64,000 nt of DNA, from NCBI RefSeq assembly GCF_000423705.1, contig NZ_AUIM01000004.1, positions 972,587 to 1,036,586 on the forward strand. Reading direction: 5' to 3'. The DNA is from Stappia stellulata DSM 5886. GTDB taxonomy: Bacteria > Pseudomonadota > Alphaproteobacteria > Rhizobiales > Stappiaceae. Position numbers and translations under genes: made by a program. The notes beneath the pieces were generated by a model that was given only the letters and a program-made list of their open reading frames with translations, was not told where the DNA came from and ran no database searches. Positions 6,951 through 16,907 of this stretch are shown piece by piece. Numbering within the stretch: the stretch's first letter is position 1; every line of letters starts with the position of its first letter.

Positions 6951-8426
6951 TCAGGCCCACCAGCGCTTCGGCGTAAAGCGACCGGCGGCCTGTTCGATCA
7001 CCGACCCCAGGCTGTAAAGCGTCTCTTCGCCAAAAGGCCGACCGATGAGCTGGAGCCCGAGCGGCAGGCCGTCCCGGTTGAGCCCGGCAGGCACCGCAAG
7101 CCCCGGCAGGCCGGCCATGTTCACCGTCACCGTGAAGATGTCGTTGAGATACATGGCGACCGGATCGGTGATCGCTCCCGGCGCGAAGGCCGCATCCGGC
7201 GTTGCCGGTGTCAGGATCGCGTCGACACCCGCCTCGAAGGACAGGTCGAAGTCGCGCTTGATCAACGTGCGAACCTTCTGGGCCTTGAGATAATAGGCAT
7301 CGTAGTAGCCGGCGGAGAGCACATAGGTTCCCACCATCACACGCCGTTTCACCTCGGTGCCGAAGCCGGCCGCGCGCGTCTTTTCATACATGTCGGCGAT
7401 GTCGTCGCCATCGACACGCAATCCGTAGCGCACGCCGTCATAGCGGGCAAGGTTCGACGAGGCTTCCGCCGGCGCGACGATGTAATAGGCCGGCAGCGCG
7501 TATTTGGTATGCGGCAGCGAGATCTCCACGATCTCGGCCCCCGCATCCTTGAGCCAGTCGATGCCCTGCTGCCAGAGTGCGTTGATCTCGTCGGGCATAC
7601 CGTCGACGCGGTACTCCTTGGGAATGCCAATCCGCAAGCCGCGCACCGACTTGCCGACGGCGGCCTCGTAATCGGGAACCGGCGCATCGATGCTGGTCGT
7701 GTCCTTGGGGTCTACGGAGGCCATCGAGCGCAGCATGACCGCATTGTCGCGAACCGTCCGGGTGATCGGCCCGGCCTGATCGAGCGACGAGGCAAAGGCG
7801 ACCGTGCCCCAGCGCGAGCAGCGACCGTAGGTCGGCTTCATGCCGACCGTGCCGGTCAGCGCCGCCGGCTGGCGGATCGAACCACCGGTATCTGTCGCGG
7901 TCGCGCCCAGACACAGGGCACCGGAGACGGCGGCAGCCGACCCGCCGGACGATCCGCCGGGCACCAGCGCCTCGTCGGAACCGTCGCGTTTCCACGGGTT
8001 GACGACATTGCCGTAGTAGGACGTCTCGTTGGACGAGCCCATGGCAAACTCGTCCATGTTGAGCTTGCCGAGCATCACCGCGCCGTCGGCCCAGAGGTTC
8101 GCGGTCACGGTCGATTCATAGCGCGGCTTGAACCCGTCGAGGATGTGGCTGCACGCCTGTGTGTGAACGCCTTCGGTGGCAAAGAGATCCTTGATGCCGA
8201 GCGGAATGCCCTCCAGCGCACCGCCCTCGCCCTTGGCGAGCCGCGCGTCGGAGGCTGCGGCCATCTCCCGCGCCTTGTCTTCGGTGATCGCCACATAGGC
8301 GTTCAACGCCTGATTGCCGGCCGCGATCTCGCCCAGATAGGCGTTGGTGAGGTCGCTGGCGCTGAAATCGCGTGCTGCAAGCCCGTCGCGCGCTTCGGTC
8401 AGGGTCAGTTTCGTCAGCTCGGTCAT
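6951..8426 (-). CDS. gatA: Asp-tRNA(Asn)/Glu-tRNA(Gln) amidotransferase subunit A
   Basis: GatA (491 aa) hydrolyses glutamine and passes ammonia to GatB in tRNA-dependent Gln/Asn synthesis. It has the amidase-signature catalytic set: Lys in [10 protein letters not shown] (about 78), Ser in [12 protein letters not shown] (about 155) and Ser in [12 protein letters not shown] (about 179). The start [13 protein letters not shown] at 8426 fits the family. A longer in-frame ORF upstream would overlap the GNAT gene and is rejected. Order gatC-GNAT-gatA, with a terminator beyond the stop. Confidence 0.97.
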   Translation of the reverse strand: MTELTKLTLTEARDGLAARDFSASDLTNAYLGEIAAGNQALNAYVAITEDKAREMAAASDARLAKGEGGALEGIPLGIKDLFATEGVHTQACSHILDGFKPRYESTVTANLWADGAVMLGKLNMDEFAMGSSNETSYYGNVVNPWKRDGSDEALVPGGSSGGSAAAVSGALCLGATATDTGGSIRQPAALTGTVGMKPTYGRCSRWGTVAFASSLDQAGPITRTVRDNAVMLRSMASVDPKDTTSIDAPVPDYEAAVGKSVRGLRIGIPKEYRVDGMPDEINALWQQGIDWLKDAGAEIVEISLPHTKYALPAYYIVAPAEASSNLARYDGVRYGLRVDGDDIADMYEKTRAAGFGTEVKRRVMVGTYVLSAGYYDAYYLKAQKVRTLIKRDFDLSFEAGVDAILTPATPDAAFAPGAITDPVAMYLNDIFTVTVNMAGLPGLAVPAGLNRDGLPLGLQLIGRPFGEETLYSLGSVIEQAAGRFTPKRWWA

Positions 8427-8452
8427 GTCTTCGTCTCGCTGGGCTGTTCGCG

Positions 8453-8926
8453 TCACGCGTTGGAAAGAAGCTGTTTTTCGTAAAAGGCGGAACACGGCGT
8501 GTCGGGATACCCGAGCACCGGACCGCATTGCCGGAAGCCGGCCCGCCGGTAGACCCGCTCCGCGGCCGTGTAGGTGTTGCCGGTCTCAAGCACCAGTCGC
8601 GTGAAACCCTCGCTGCGTGCAAGGTCCTCGATCCGCGCCAGGATACGCCCGCCGAGCCCGCGGCCTTGCGCGGCGGGACGCGTGTACATGCGCTTGACCT
8701 CGCCGACCCTGTTCGGATGACGCAGCAGCGCCCCGCACCCGAGCACATCGCCACTGTCGCCATTGCGGGCAACGAATACGGTCGTGTCACGCCCAGCCAT
8801 GTCCTCGACACTCATGTGAAAACAGGCCTCGGGCGGCGTCAGCGCCAGCAAAGCGGCATTCAACTCCGCGATCAGGGCGCGCATGTCGTCGGTGAGCGGG
8901 CACTCGACGCCAATCGCAACAGTCAC
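8453..8926 (-). CDS. GNAT family N-acetyltransferase, inside the gatC-gatA operon
   Basis: The 157-aa protein has the GNAT acetyl-CoA motif in [22 protein letters not shown] (Q/R-x-x-G-x-G/A) followed by [21 protein letters not shown], typical of small-molecule or protein acetyltransferases. The start is GTG, three bases after the gatC stop; its stop is 26 bp before gatA. It therefore sits inside the tRNA-amidotransferase operon. Substrate unknown. Confidence 0.9.
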   Translation of the reverse strand: MTVAIGVECPLTDDMRALIAELNAALLALTPPEACFHMSVEDMAGRDTTVFVARNGDSGDVLGCGALLRHPNRVGEVKRMYTRPAAQGRGLGGRILARIEDLARSEGFTRLVLETGNTYTAAERVYRRAGFRQCGPVLGYPDTPCSAFYEKQLLSNA

Positions 8927-8929
8927 GGC

Positions 8930-9217
8930 CTATTCCACCACCTTCGGCACCATGAAGAAATTGTCTTCCGACATCGGCGCGTTGGCGACCACGTCCTGCG
9001 GATAGCCACCGTCATTGACCACGTCGGCGCGCTTCTTCATCTCCTGCTTGACGACCGAGGTCATCGGCTCGACGCCGCTGACATCGACCTCGTCCAGCTG
9101 CTCGACGAAGGCAAGAATGGTGTTCAACTGACCGGTCATCTCACCGGCTTCGGTGTCCGTGACCTTGATGCGCGCAAGATGCGCAACGCGTTTCACCGTG
9201 TCGATATCGACGGACAT
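8930..9217 (-). CDS. gatC: Asp-tRNA(Asn)/Glu-tRNA(Gln) amidotransferase subunit C
   Basis: GatC (95 aa) wraps the GatA-GatB interface and stabilises the complex. It begins [21 protein letters not shown], continues with [25 protein letters not shown], and ends [21 protein letters not shown], all standard for the family. The start at 9217 follows GGAG; an upstream in-frame extension lacks homology. First gene of gatC-GNAT-gatA. Confidence 0.97.
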   Translation of the reverse strand: MSVDIDTVKRVAHLARIKVTDTEAGEMTGQLNTILAFVEQLDEVDVSGVEPMTSVVKQEMKKRADVVNDGGYPQDVVANAPMSEDNFFMVPKVVE

Positions 9218-9364
9218 GGGGATCTCCGGATTGCCTCGGGAGCCGGGACGCCTGAGCGGAACCGATCCGCGCGAGGGCATCCTCGACAGGAGGCCTATAT
9301 CATCGCGATCAAGCCGCCCGCAAGCCAAAGGGCGCCCGCAACACGACCGGCCCGGAAAAAGCCC

Positions 9365-9856
9365 TCACGCACCGAGGGTGCGCACCGCCATCACCGCCGC
9401 GCCAGGCGTCGGGAGCGGGGCCGATACGCGCGACGCGGGCAGCGGACCGCGACGGCTGGGCGCGAAGCTGCGGGAAAACAGGCGCGCAAGCGCGTCGCCA
9501 CGATATTGCCGCTCCTCCACCACCGCACCGCCCGCCCAGACCTGCGCGTGGAAAACCTCCTCGCGCACGATCCGGCCGTCGATGTCCACCCCGTCGATGC
9601 GGCAGAAAAACCGCACGCGCCCCGTATCGCGCTCGCAGGTCAGCTCGTCGAACGTGCCCCGCACCATCGCGAAGCGGCGCAAGACCGGCTGCAGCTTTCG
9701 CAAGACGGTGGCGCGGTCGCGCGCAACCAGGATGTCGTTTTCAAAGAGACGCGCGTCAGGCGCATAATGCGCCCCGATCGCCTCGAGGAGATCCCCGCGG
9801 GCAAGGCTGAGCAGGAAGTCGTCAAGCTTGGCGCGAAACGGGATCTGAGATGTCAT
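9365..9856 (-). CDS. NTF2-like/SnoaL-like domain protein, possibly SOS-regulated
   Basis: A 163-aa soluble protein with an NTF2/SnoaL-like fold signature: RAKLDDFLLSLARGDLLEAIGAHYAPDARLFENDILVARDRATV, then beta strands ending RFFCRIDGVDIDGRIVREEVFHAQVWAGG. The C-terminal 30 residues are Arg/Pro/Ala-rich and probably disordered. No catalytic assignment is possible. A LexA-type element (9886-9900) lies 30 bp before the start codon, suggesting DNA-damage induction. Confidence 0.75.
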   Translation of the reverse strand: MTSQIPFRAKLDDFLLSLARGDLLEAIGAHYAPDARLFENDILVARDRATVLRKLQPVLRRFAMVRGTFDELTCERDTGRVRFFCRIDGVDIDGRIVREEVFHAQVWAGGAVVEERQYRGDALARLFSRSFAPSRRGPLPASRVSAPLPTPGAAVMAVRTLGA

Positions 9857-9885
9857 GGCTTGTCCGGACGCTGGAATTGGAAATG

Positions 9886-9900
9886 GAACATTACGTGAAC
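9886..9900 (-). promoter_or_regulatory. LexA-type SOS box (GTTC-N7-GTTC)
   Basis: On the minus strand the sequence reads GTTCACGTAATGTTC, a perfect GTTC-N7-GTTC direct repeat, the known LexA target of Alphaproteobacteria. It ends 30 bp upstream of the NTF2-like gene, where bound LexA would block transcription. Confidence 0.6.
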
Positions 9901-9932
9901 ATTCAGACCGTGTCCAGCGCCCGGGACCGTCG

Positions 9933-10640
9933 TCAGACCTCGAAAGAGCCGCCCGGTTCCGTGACCTTCACCCGCCCCGCATCGCTGCCCATCTCGGCAA
10001 GGAAACCGTCGGCAGACTGGTCGAGAATCGGGAAGGTGCCGTAGTGGCACGGCAGGATCGTCTCGAAATCGAAGAACCGTTTGCAGGCGATCGCCGCCGT
10101 TTTCGCGCCCATGGTGAACCGGTCGCCGATCGGCACGACACCGACCTTCGGCCGATAGAGTTCCTCGATCAGCGCCATGTCGCCGAAGAGGTCCGTATCG
10201 CCCATGTGATAGAAGGTCGGTTCCCCCTTTGCGCGCACCACCAGCCCGTTCGGCTGACCCATGTAAACCGGCGGCCAGCCCCCGGCGAGCGACGACGAGG
10301 TGTGATGCGCCTGGGTCAGCGACACGGTGAAGGGACCGACATCGACCGATCCGCCACAGCCCATCGGGTTGATGTTCTCATGCCCCTGCGACTGCACCCA
10401 CATGGCAATCTCGAAGTTCGCGGTGACCTGCGCGCCGGTCTTGCGCGCGATCTCCAGCGTGTCGCCGATGTGGTCGTCATGCCCGTGGGTCAGCAAGATG
10501 TGGGTCACGCCCGCGCTGACGCCGTCGACGCTCAGCGTCTCGGGAAAGGACGGATTGCCGCTCAGGAACGGGTCGATGAGGATCGCGGCGCCCGGAATGT
10601 CGAGACGGCAGGCGGCGTGACCGAGATAGGTGATCTTCAT
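9933..10640 (-). CDS. UPF0173 family metal-dependent hydrolase
   Basis: The 235-aa protein is a stand-alone metallo-beta-lactamase-fold hydrolase. MKITYLGHAACRLD opens it, ILIDPFLSGNPSFP follows, and the metal motif THGHDDHIGD (HxHxDH, about residues 52-61) is intact. Further ligands are likely in HHTSSSL, YHMGDTDLFGDM and PCHYGTFPI. The family is widespread, but its physiological substrate is unknown. Full length. Single-gene unit facing ruvX divergently. Confidence 0.92.
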   Translation of the reverse strand: MKITYLGHAACRLDIPGAAILIDPFLSGNPSFPETLSVDGVSAGVTHILLTHGHDDHIGDTLEIARKTGAQVTANFEIAMWVQSQGHENINPMGCGGSVDVGPFTVSLTQAHHTSSSLAGGWPPVYMGQPNGLVVRAKGEPTFYHMGDTDLFGDMALIEELYRPKVGVVPIGDRFTMGAKTAAIACKRFFDFETILPCHYGTFPILDQSADGFLAEMGSDAGRVKVTEPGGSFEV

Positions 10641-10767
10641 GACGGGTCTCCCTTTTGTCGCTTGTCGCGGAAAGTGCCGCGAGGTGTCCCCCGGAATCTA
10701 ACCGGTTGCGGCGCGCCTGCAATCCCGCTCCCTGTTCGCACAGGATTGCGCGTGCTAAAGCCATCTC

Positions 10768-11313
10768 ATGGCGCAAGATCCCCTCCTCTCCCACGATGAC
10801 TTCGCGGCGCGTCTGCCGCGCATCGGCCGCCTGATCGGCCTCGATCTCGGAACGAAGACCATCGGTCTCGCGCTGTCCGATCTCGGGCGCGGCATCGCGA
10901 CCCCGCTTGAGACCATCAAGCGCAAGAAGTTCGGTGTGGATGCCGCCGCCCTGCTCGACATCTGCCGGAAACACGAGATCTGCGGCATGGTGATCGGCCT
11001 GCCGCTCAACATGGACGGCTCCGAGGGCCCGCGCGTTCAGGCAACCCGCGCCTTCGCCCGCAACCTTTTGCCGCTCACCGACCTTCCGCTGACCGCATGG
11101 GACGAGCGCCTGTCGACCGCTGCCGTCACCCGCACGCTGATCGATGCCGACCGCTCCCGGGCACGGCGCGCGGAACTCGTCGACAAGATGGCCGCCGCCT
11201 ATATCCTCCAGGGCTGCCTCGACCGGCTGGCGCGCATCCGCCGCGACACCGACGAGCAAGCCGGCCCGACGGGCGACAGATACGCGGTGTATGACGGAGA
11301 CGACCCACAATGA
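10768..11313 (+). CDS. ruvX: Putative pre-16S rRNA nuclease / Holliday junction resolvase-like YqgF
   Basis: The 181-aa protein has the YqgF RNase-H-like fold: [19 protein letters not shown] (first acidic residue, about 25), [16 protein letters not shown] (about 76) and the [14 protein letters not shown] motif (about 111), then [14 protein letters not shown]. YqgF/RuvX processes the 5' end of 16S rRNA in Escherichia coli; a resolvase role was proposed earlier. It heads a same-strand run and overlaps the transporter gene by 4 bp. Confidence 0.95.
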   Translation: MAQDPLLSHDDFAARLPRIGRLIGLDLGTKTIGLALSDLGRGIATPLETIKRKKFGVDAAALLDICRKHEICGMVIGLPLNMDGSEGPRVQATRAFARNLLPLTDLPLTAWDERLSTAAVTRTLIDADRSRARRAELVDKMAAAYILQGCLDRLARIRRDTDEQAGPTGDRYAVYDGDDPQ

Positions 11314-12236
11314 GCGTTGTCATCAATGCGCTCCTGCCGGTTCTGCTCGTCATCGCCATAGGTCATCTCGTCGCGCGCCTGGGAATCATCACCGGCGAAC
11401 AATGGCGCGGCATCGAGCGCATCGCCTATTTCGTGCTGTTTCCCGCGATCATTGTCGCGACCGTCGCTCAGACCGACTTCATGGCCTTGCCCGCCTTCGA
11501 GATGAGCGCGACGCTGGTTGCCTCCGTCGTCGCCATGGCAGCAATCGCGCTCGCCCTGCAACCGCTTCTGCGCCGGACCTTTGCCATTGACGGTCCGCGG
11601 TTCACCTCGGTCTTCCAGGGCGCGACCCGCTGGAACACGTTTGTCGCGCTCGCCATTGCCGATGAAATGCTGGGCGCCGACGGCGTCGCCCTTCTGGCGG
11701 TCGCCATCGTCGCGATGGTGCCGCTCCTCAACGTCATCTGCGTTCTGGTCCTGTCGCATTTCACCAGCGGTCCCGCGCCCGGTGTCCGGAAAATCCTCCT
11801 CGACCTCGTCCGCAATCCGTTCATCTGGTCGACGGCGGCGGGCCTGCTCCTGAATGTCACCGGCCTGCCGCTGCCGCGATTCGCATGGTCGACGCTGGAA
11901 ATCCTCGGCAGCGCCGCCCTGCCGATCGGCATCGTCTGCGTCGGCGCCGGCCTCGACCTCAACGCGCTGCGTCGCCCGGGCCCTGCGCTGACCTCCGCGC
12001 TTCTGTTGAAACTGGCCCTGATGCCCGCGCTGGGATTCGGCTTCGCAAGCCTGATGGGCGTGCAAGGCCCGGCCTTTACCGCCGTGATGATCGCCATGTC
12101 CGTGCCCAGCGCCGGCGGCTCCTACCTGCTGGCGCGACAGATGGGCGGCGACGCCAAGCTGATGGCGGAAATCCTCACCCTTCAAACCCTCGCCGCCGCC
12201 ATAACGATGCCTGTCGCGCTTCTCGTCGCGGTCTGA
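11310..12236 (+). CDS. AEC (auxin efflux carrier) family transporter
   Basis: The 308-aa protein has about ten membrane helices in two halves, as in the AEC/bile-acid-transporter superfamily. Typical features are the N-terminal [41 protein letters not shown], a polar central loop and [15 protein letters not shown] before the second half. AEC proteins move organic acids such as malate or malonate; the substrate is not predictable here. Its ATG overlaps the ruvX stop (ATGA), implying co-expression without a clear functional link. Confidence 0.9.
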   Translation: MSVVINALLPVLLVIAIGHLVARLGIITGEQWRGIERIAYFVLFPAIIVATVAQTDFMALPAFEMSATLVASVVAMAAIALALQPLLRRTFAIDGPRFTSVFQGATRWNTFVALAIADEMLGADGVALLAVAIVAMVPLLNVICVLVLSHFTSGPAPGVRKILLDLVRNPFIWSTAAGLLLNVTGLPLPRFAWSTLEILGSAALPIGIVCVGAGLDLNALRRPGPALTSALLLKLALMPALGFGFASLMGVQGPAFTAVMIAMSVPSAGGSYLLARQMGGDAKLMAEILTLQTLAAAITMPVALLVAV

Positions 12237-12330
12237 ACGTCGTCCGCTTCCGGCCCGGTCGGCAAAAAGCGTGGGCATTGCCAAGGCGCCCTTGAGCGCG
12301 CGCGCAGTTGCGCCTATAGGGTAGCCTTTA

Positions 12331-13287
12331 ATGAGCGCACAAACCTCCCCCCTTGCGGATGCCTATCCGCACCGTCACCTGCTTGGGATCGAAGGTCTCC
12401 AGCCGCACGAAATCCTTGCCCTGCTCGACCGCGCGGAAAGCGCCGTGGAGATCAGCCGGCAGGTGGAAAAGAAGAAGGCCGTCCTGCGGGGCCGCACGCA
12501 GATCAATCTCTTCTTCGAAGCCTCCACACGCACGCAATCCTCCTTCGAGATCGCCGGCAAGCGCCTTGGCGCGGACGTGATGAACATGTCGGTGTCGTCC
12601 TCCTCGGTGAAGAAGGGCGAAACGCTGATCGATACGGCCGCCACCCTGAACGCCATGCACCCGGATATCATCGTGGTGCGTCACCATGCGGCCGGCGCGG
12701 TGCATCTGCTCGCCCAAAAGGTCGGCTGCTCGGTGATCAACGCCGGCGACGGGGCGCACGAACACCCCACCCAGGCGCTGCTCGACGCGCTGACGATTCG
12801 CCGTCACAAGGGCAAGATCGCCCGGCTGACGGTTGCGATCTGCGGCGACATCCTGCACTCGCGCGTTGCGCGCTCGAACATCATCCTGCTCAACGCACTC
12901 GGCGCACGGGTCAAGGTCGTCGCCCCGTCCACACTCCTGCCGAACGGCATCCGCCAGATGGGCGTCGAGGTCTGCGCGACGATGCGCGAAGGCCTTGCCG
13001 ACGCCGATATCGTCATGATGCTCCGCCTGCAGCGCGAACGCATGGCCGGCGCTTTCATTCCTTCCGTGCGCGAGTACTTCCGCTACTACGGCCTGGACGC
13101 CGAAAAGCTTTCCGCAGCCCGGCCCGACGCGCTCGTCATGCATCCCGGTCCGATGAACCGGGGTGTGGAGATCGACCCCGAGATCGCCGACGGACCGCAA
13201 AGCCTGATCCGCGAACAGGTCGAGATGGGCGTCGCCGTGCGCATGGCCGTGCTCGAGGCCCTCTCGGCACATCTGCCGAACCGCTAA
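12331..13287 (+). CDS. pyrB: Aspartate carbamoyltransferase catalytic chain
   Basis: PyrB (318 aa) condenses carbamoyl phosphate with aspartate, the committed step of pyrimidine synthesis. The carbamoyl-phosphate motif [13 protein letters not shown] (about residues 57-69) and the [11 protein letters not shown] loop (about 145) are intact, as is [12 protein letters not shown] near the C-terminus. The next gene, 5 bp on, is a degenerate dihydroorotase, the arrangement in which a non-catalytic PyrC-like subunit is known to stabilise PyrB. No pyrI is present. Confidence 0.97.
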   Translation: MSAQTSPLADAYPHRHLLGIEGLQPHEILALLDRAESAVEISRQVEKKKAVLRGRTQINLFFEASTRTQSSFEIAGKRLGADVMNMSVSSSSVKKGETLIDTAATLNAMHPDIIVVRHHAAGAVHLLAQKVGCSVINAGDGAHEHPTQALLDALTIRRHKGKIARLTVAICGDILHSRVARSNIILLNALGARVKVVAPSTLLPNGIRQMGVEVCATMREGLADADIVMMLRLQRERMAGAFIPSVREYFRYYGLDAEKLSAARPDALVMHPGPMNRGVEIDPEIADGPQSLIREQVEMGVAVRMAVLEALSAHLPNR

Positions 13288-13292
13288 GGACG

Positions 13293-14600
13293 ATGGATAT
13301 GGCCAACGAGGCGAGTCAGCCCCCCATCCTGTTCACCAACGCGCGGGTGCTGGATCCGGCCCGCCGGCTCGATGCGCCGGGCGGTGTTCTGATTGCCGAC
13401 GGCGTGATCGTCGCGGCCGGCCCGGAGGCGCTCAACCAGGGCGCACCGGAGGGAACGCGTGTCATCGACCTCACCGGTGCCGTCGCGGCCCCCGGTCTGG
13501 TCGATATGGACGTCACGGTGGGAGAACCGGGCGCGGAACACCGCGAAACGCTGGCGAGCGCCAGTCTGGCCGCTGCGGCGGGCGGCGTCACCACCATTGT
13601 CACCTCGCCCGATACCGATCCGATCATCGACGATCCGGCGCTGGTGGACTTCGTCCTGCGCCGTGCCCGCGACACGGCCTGCGTGCGCGTGCATCCGATG
13701 GCAGCCCTGACAAAGCGGCTGGACGGCGGGGAAATGAGCGAGATCGGCTTGCTGCGCGAGGCCGGCGCGGTCGCCTTTTCCAACGGCAATCATTCGATCA
13801 CCCATTCCGGCGTGATGCGCAGGCTCATGACCTATGCGCGCGATTTCGACGCCCTCGTCGTGCACCACACCGAGGACCCGGACCTCTCCGGCGCCGGCGT
13901 GATGAACGAAAGCTTGAACGCCAGCTGGAAGGGCCTGCCGGCCAGCCCGCGCGAAGCGGAAATCATTATGCTGGAACGCGACCTGCGGCTCGCGAAGCTG
14001 ACGGGCGGTCGCTATCATGCCCGCTCCCTTTCCTGCGCCGACAGCGTCGAGGCGCTGGCGCGGGCCAAGGCCGCCGGCCTCGACGTGACAGCCGGCATCT
14101 CGATCAATCATCTGACGTTGAACGAAAACGACATCGGCCCCTACCGGACCTTCTTCAAGATGGCGCCGCCGCTGCGCAGCGAGGACGAACGCCGCGCCAT
14201 GGTGGCGGGGCTGGCCGATGGCACCATCGATGTCATCGTTTCCGCACACGACCCGCAGGACGTCGAGACCAAGCGCCACCCCTTCGCCGAGGCCGCCGAC
14301 GGCGCCATCGGGCTGGAAACCCTGCTTTCAGCCGGCCTTCGCCTCGTGCATTCGGGCGATGTCGATCTGATGACGCTCCTGGCGGCGATGACCTGCAATC
14401 CGGCGGATCGGCTCGGGCTGCCGGTCGGGCGGCTTGCGGCAGGCGCGCCGGCGGACATCGTGGTGTTCGACCCTGACCGCCCCTGGGTTCTCGACAAGAC
14501 GAAGATACGCTCAAGGTCGAAGAACACCCCATTCGAGGACGCCCGCTTTACCGGCAAGGTGCTCCAGACGATGGTTGCGGGACGCCTGCTCCCGTCCTAG
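13293..14600 (+). CDS. Dihydroorotase-like protein, probably non-catalytic PyrC paralogue (PyrX type)
   Basis: The 435-aa protein follows the class I dihydroorotase fold but has lost key metal ligands. Where active enzymes have PGLVDMHVHLREPG, it reads PGLVDMDVTVGEPG (about residues 68-81), so both histidines of HxH are gone. The TDHAPH motif is replaced by SAHDPQDVETK (about 312). The rest is well kept (ISINHLTLNEND, MTCNPADRLGLPVGRL). Non-catalytic PyrC paralogues encoded next to pyrB are known to be structural partners of aspartate carbamoyltransferase, and that role is likely here. An active PyrC must then lie elsewhere. Confidence 0.9.
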   Translation: MDMANEASQPPILFTNARVLDPARRLDAPGGVLIADGVIVAAGPEALNQGAPEGTRVIDLTGAVAAPGLVDMDVTVGEPGAEHRETLASASLAAAAGGVTTIVTSPDTDPIIDDPALVDFVLRRARDTACVRVHPMAALTKRLDGGEMSEIGLLREAGAVAFSNGNHSITHSGVMRRLMTYARDFDALVVHHTEDPDLSGAGVMNESLNASWKGLPASPREAEIIMLERDLRLAKLTGGRYHARSLSCADSVEALARAKAAGLDVTAGISINHLTLNENDIGPYRTFFKMAPPLRSEDERRAMVAGLADGTIDVIVSAHDPQDVETKRHPFAEAADGAIGLETLLSAGLRLVHSGDVDLMTLLAAMTCNPADRLGLPVGRLAAGAPADIVVFDPDRPWVLDKTKIRSRSKNTPFEDARFTGKVLQTMVAGRLLPS

Positions 14601-14633
14601 TCTTTGCAACGATTGCGCAACCGGAGGCTGCAC

Positions 14634-15254
14634 GTGCCCGATCCGATCAGCTGGGCCCACGCCTGGCCCTATTTTTCGGCCGCTCTTGTATTCGGCTATC
14701 TGCTTGGGTCCATCCCCTTCGGCCTGGTCATCACGCGGCTTGCGGGTGAAGGTGACATCCGCGCGATCGGCTCCGGCAACATCGGCACCACCAACGTCCT
14801 GCGCACCGGCAAGAAGCATCTCGCCGCCCTCACCCTTCTGGGCGACGCGCTGAAGGGAACGGTCGCCGTCCTCGTCGCCTTTCGTTTCGGCGGGCCGGAT
14901 GCCGCGGTGATCGCGGGGTTCGGGGCCTTTCTCGGACATCTTTTTCCCGTATGGCTGCGCTTTCGCGGCGGAAAGGGCGTAGCGACCTATCTCGGCATCC
15001 TGCTCGGACTGCACTGGCCGGCGGCCCTCGCCTTTGCCGCGATCTGGGTCACCATGGCGGTGCTCTTTCGCTACTCCTCGCTCTCCGCGCTTGTCGCAAG
15101 CCTTGCAACGCCGGTGCTCTTGTATCTCGTTTTCGGGCGCGTCCAGCTTGCCGAGCTCATGGGTGTGCTCACCGTGATCCTCTGGGCCAAGCACCACGAG
15201 AACATCTCCCGCCTGCTCAAGGGAACGGAAGGCCGGATCGGACAGAAGGGATGA
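14634..15254 (+). CDS. plsY: Glycerol-3-phosphate acyltransferase PlsY
   Basis: PlsY (206 aa) transfers the acyl group from acyl-phosphate to glycerol 3-phosphate in the inner membrane, the first step of phospholipid synthesis. The family motifs are present: [15 protein letters not shown] (about 18-32), [18 protein letters not shown] (about 42-59) and [20 protein letters not shown] (about 100-119), with five hydrophobic segments. I chose the GTG at 14634 because GGAGG lies about 9 bases upstream; a TTG at 14604 would precede that site. It overlaps dprA by 4 bp. Confidence 0.95.
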   Translation: MPDPISWAHAWPYFSAALVFGYLLGSIPFGLVITRLAGEGDIRAIGSGNIGTTNVLRTGKKHLAALTLLGDALKGTVAVLVAFRFGGPDAAVIAGFGAFLGHLFPVWLRFRGGKGVATYLGILLGLHWPAALAFAAIWVTMAVLFRYSSLSALVASLATPVLLYLVFGRVQLAELMGVLTVILWAKHHENISRLLKGTEGRIGQKG

Positions 15255-16402
15255 GCGCCGACCGGTCCGAACCGGCACGCACCCGCGTGCTCACGGACCG
15301 GCAGCGGCTCGCATGGCTGCGTCTCATACGTTCCGAAAACGTCGGGCCGGTCACCTTCCGCGCGCTGATCAATCATGCCGGATCGGCGGAAGCCGCGCTC
15401 GAGGCCCTGCCCGACCTGTCGCGGCGCGGCGGAAAGCGCACCATCCGTGTGTTTTCGCAAGCCGACGCGGAGGATGAGGTCGAGGCGCTCGAGCGACTGG
15501 GGGGACGCCTGCGCGCGCTGGGCGAATACGGGTACCCGCCGCTCCTGAGATATGTGGACGGTGCACCGCCGCTGATCAGCGTGCGCGGCAGCGACGACCG
15601 CCTTGCCGAAGAGGCAACCATTGCCATGGTCGGGGCCAGAAACGCCTCGCTGGCAGGGTTGAAGCTTGCCGGCGAGATTGCCTCGGGTCTCGGCGAGGCC
15701 GGCTATACCGTGGTGTCCGGCCTGGCGCGCGGCATCGACGCGGCTGCACACCGTGCCGCGCTCGCCAGCGGCACCATCGCCGTCATGGCCGGCGGGGTCG
15801 ACGTGATCTATCCGGGCGAGAACCGCGACCTGCACAGGTCCATTCTGGACAAAGGCGGCGCGGTCGTCAGCGAGATGGCACTCGGATGGAAACCGCGCAG
15901 CCGGGACTTTCCCCGGCGCAACCGCCTGATCTCCGGAGTGTCGCTGGCGACCGTACTGATCGAGGCGGCGCGCGCTTCCGGCTCGTTGCACACGGCGCGT
16001 TTCGCGGCCGAACAAAACCGCGAAGTCCTTGCCGTCCCCGGCTCCCCCCTCGATCCGCGCTCGGAAGGGGGCAACCGCCTGATCCGGGACGGCGCAACGC
16101 TCATCACCAGTGCCCAGGACATTCTGGACAGCCTCGGACCCCGTCGGCCCTTTCCCGAACCGCCATCCATCGAGGTCGAGGAGCCCGGGCGCGAGAACAA
16201 AACGCTTCCCCTCCAGGTCGCCGATACCGATCGCGGGAAAGTCCTGTCCGCACTCGGCGGCGCGCCGGTCGAAATCGACGAACTCATCCGCCATATGCAG
16301 CTGAAGGCCCGCGTCGTTCACGTGATCCTGCTGGAATTGGAACTCGCCGGACGGCTCGAACGCCATCCGGGCCAGAAGGTGAGCCTAATCGACGGTCGAT
16401 GA
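15251..16402 (+). CDS. dprA: DNA-processing protein DprA
   Basis: DprA (383 aa) binds single-stranded DNA taken up in transformation and loads RecA. After a helical N-terminal part (about 1-115) comes the Rossmann-like core: [33 protein letters not shown] (about 160-177), [14 protein letters not shown] and [14 protein letters not shown]-terminal winged-helix DML1-like domain (about 318-380, [15 protein letters not shown]) completes it. It starts in the plsY stop (ATGA). dprA is widespread outside naturally competent species, so it is not proof of competence. Confidence 0.95.
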   Translation: MSADRSEPARTRVLTDRQRLAWLRLIRSENVGPVTFRALINHAGSAEAALEALPDLSRRGGKRTIRVFSQADAEDEVEALERLGGRLRALGEYGYPPLLRYVDGAPPLISVRGSDDRLAEEATIAMVGARNASLAGLKLAGEIASGLGEAGYTVVSGLARGIDAAAHRAALASGTIAVMAGGVDVIYPGENRDLHRSILDKGGAVVSEMALGWKPRSRDFPRRNRLISGVSLATVLIEAARASGSLHTARFAAEQNREVLAVPGSPLDPRSEGGNRLIRDGATLITSAQDILDSLGPRRPFPEPPSIEVEEPGRENKTLPLQVADTDRGKVLSALGGAPVEIDELIRHMQLKARVVHVILLELELAGRLERHPGQKVSLIDGR

Positions 16403-16727
16403 TCGACCGGATCGGGAGCTCTCGGGCTTCGTCGGGCCGCCCCCGGCTTGCGACATGATCCGGAACGGCCGCCGACCGCGCAGCCCCCCGCCGGGCCTTA
16501 CAAAATCACCTGTCGCTTCTGACGAGGCCCGACAAGTCGGCCGCGGCGCACCAGGCGACGGACAAGCCCCGATGAGGCCCCGCCTGTTACCCCTCAAATT
16601 CGCCATAAAGAATTTCAGGTTGTAAAAATGCAAGACACACCACAATACAATTTCAAGTTCTAAAAATACGCATTGAATTTAGCGATTCTTGAAACACAAC
16701 CTTAAGAGGTACCCTCTTCACGACGGT
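16403..16727. other. Intergenic region after dprA, with an AT-rich direct repeat
   Basis: About 325 bases without a convincing gene. The first half is GC-rich. From about 16600 the composition becomes AT-rich and contains two near-identical 22-bp repeats 38 bp apart (16611-16632 and 16649-16670). Confidence 0.5.
16611..16670. repeat. Pair of near-identical 22-bp direct repeats
   Basis: The unit AATTTCA(G/A)GTT(G/C)TAAAAAT(G/A)C occurs at 16611-16632 and 16649-16670 with four mismatches and a 38-bp period. It is in AT-rich DNA downstream of the small minus-strand gene at 16728-16907 and downstream of dprA. The spacing is close to four helical turns minus some bases, so tandem operator use is conceivable but unproven. 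Confidence 0.45.
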
Positions 16728-16907
16728 TCAGAGATTTTCTTTTTCTTGAAACTCTGCATGTTTGTCGAATGCCTCGACACGTGCCATCTCGAGCAAATAA
16801 GCTAGGAAAGTCAGATCGTTATTCGTTGCCAGGTCCCGCAACTCACGGCAAATCTGGGCCGAGTACCGGGCAGCTTCAGCTCGATCTGATAGGGATTCTG
16901 ACGACAT
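16728..16907 (-). CDS. Small protein of unknown function
   Basis: A 59-aa acidic, helical protein: MSSESLSDRAEAARYSAQIC at the start, then RELRDLATNNDLTFLAYLLEMARVEA. It looks like a real coding sequence because of its amphipathic helical pattern and because it lies in AT-rich DNA where chance ORFs are rare. Similar short RELRxLA/LAYLLEMA proteins occur in Hyphomicrobiales as I recall, with no known role. The ribosome site is weak, and an ATG at 16946 would add 13 residues. Confidence 0.6.
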   Translation of the reverse strand: MSSESLSDRAEAARYSAQICRELRDLATNNDLTFLAYLLEMARVEAFDKHAEFQEKENL

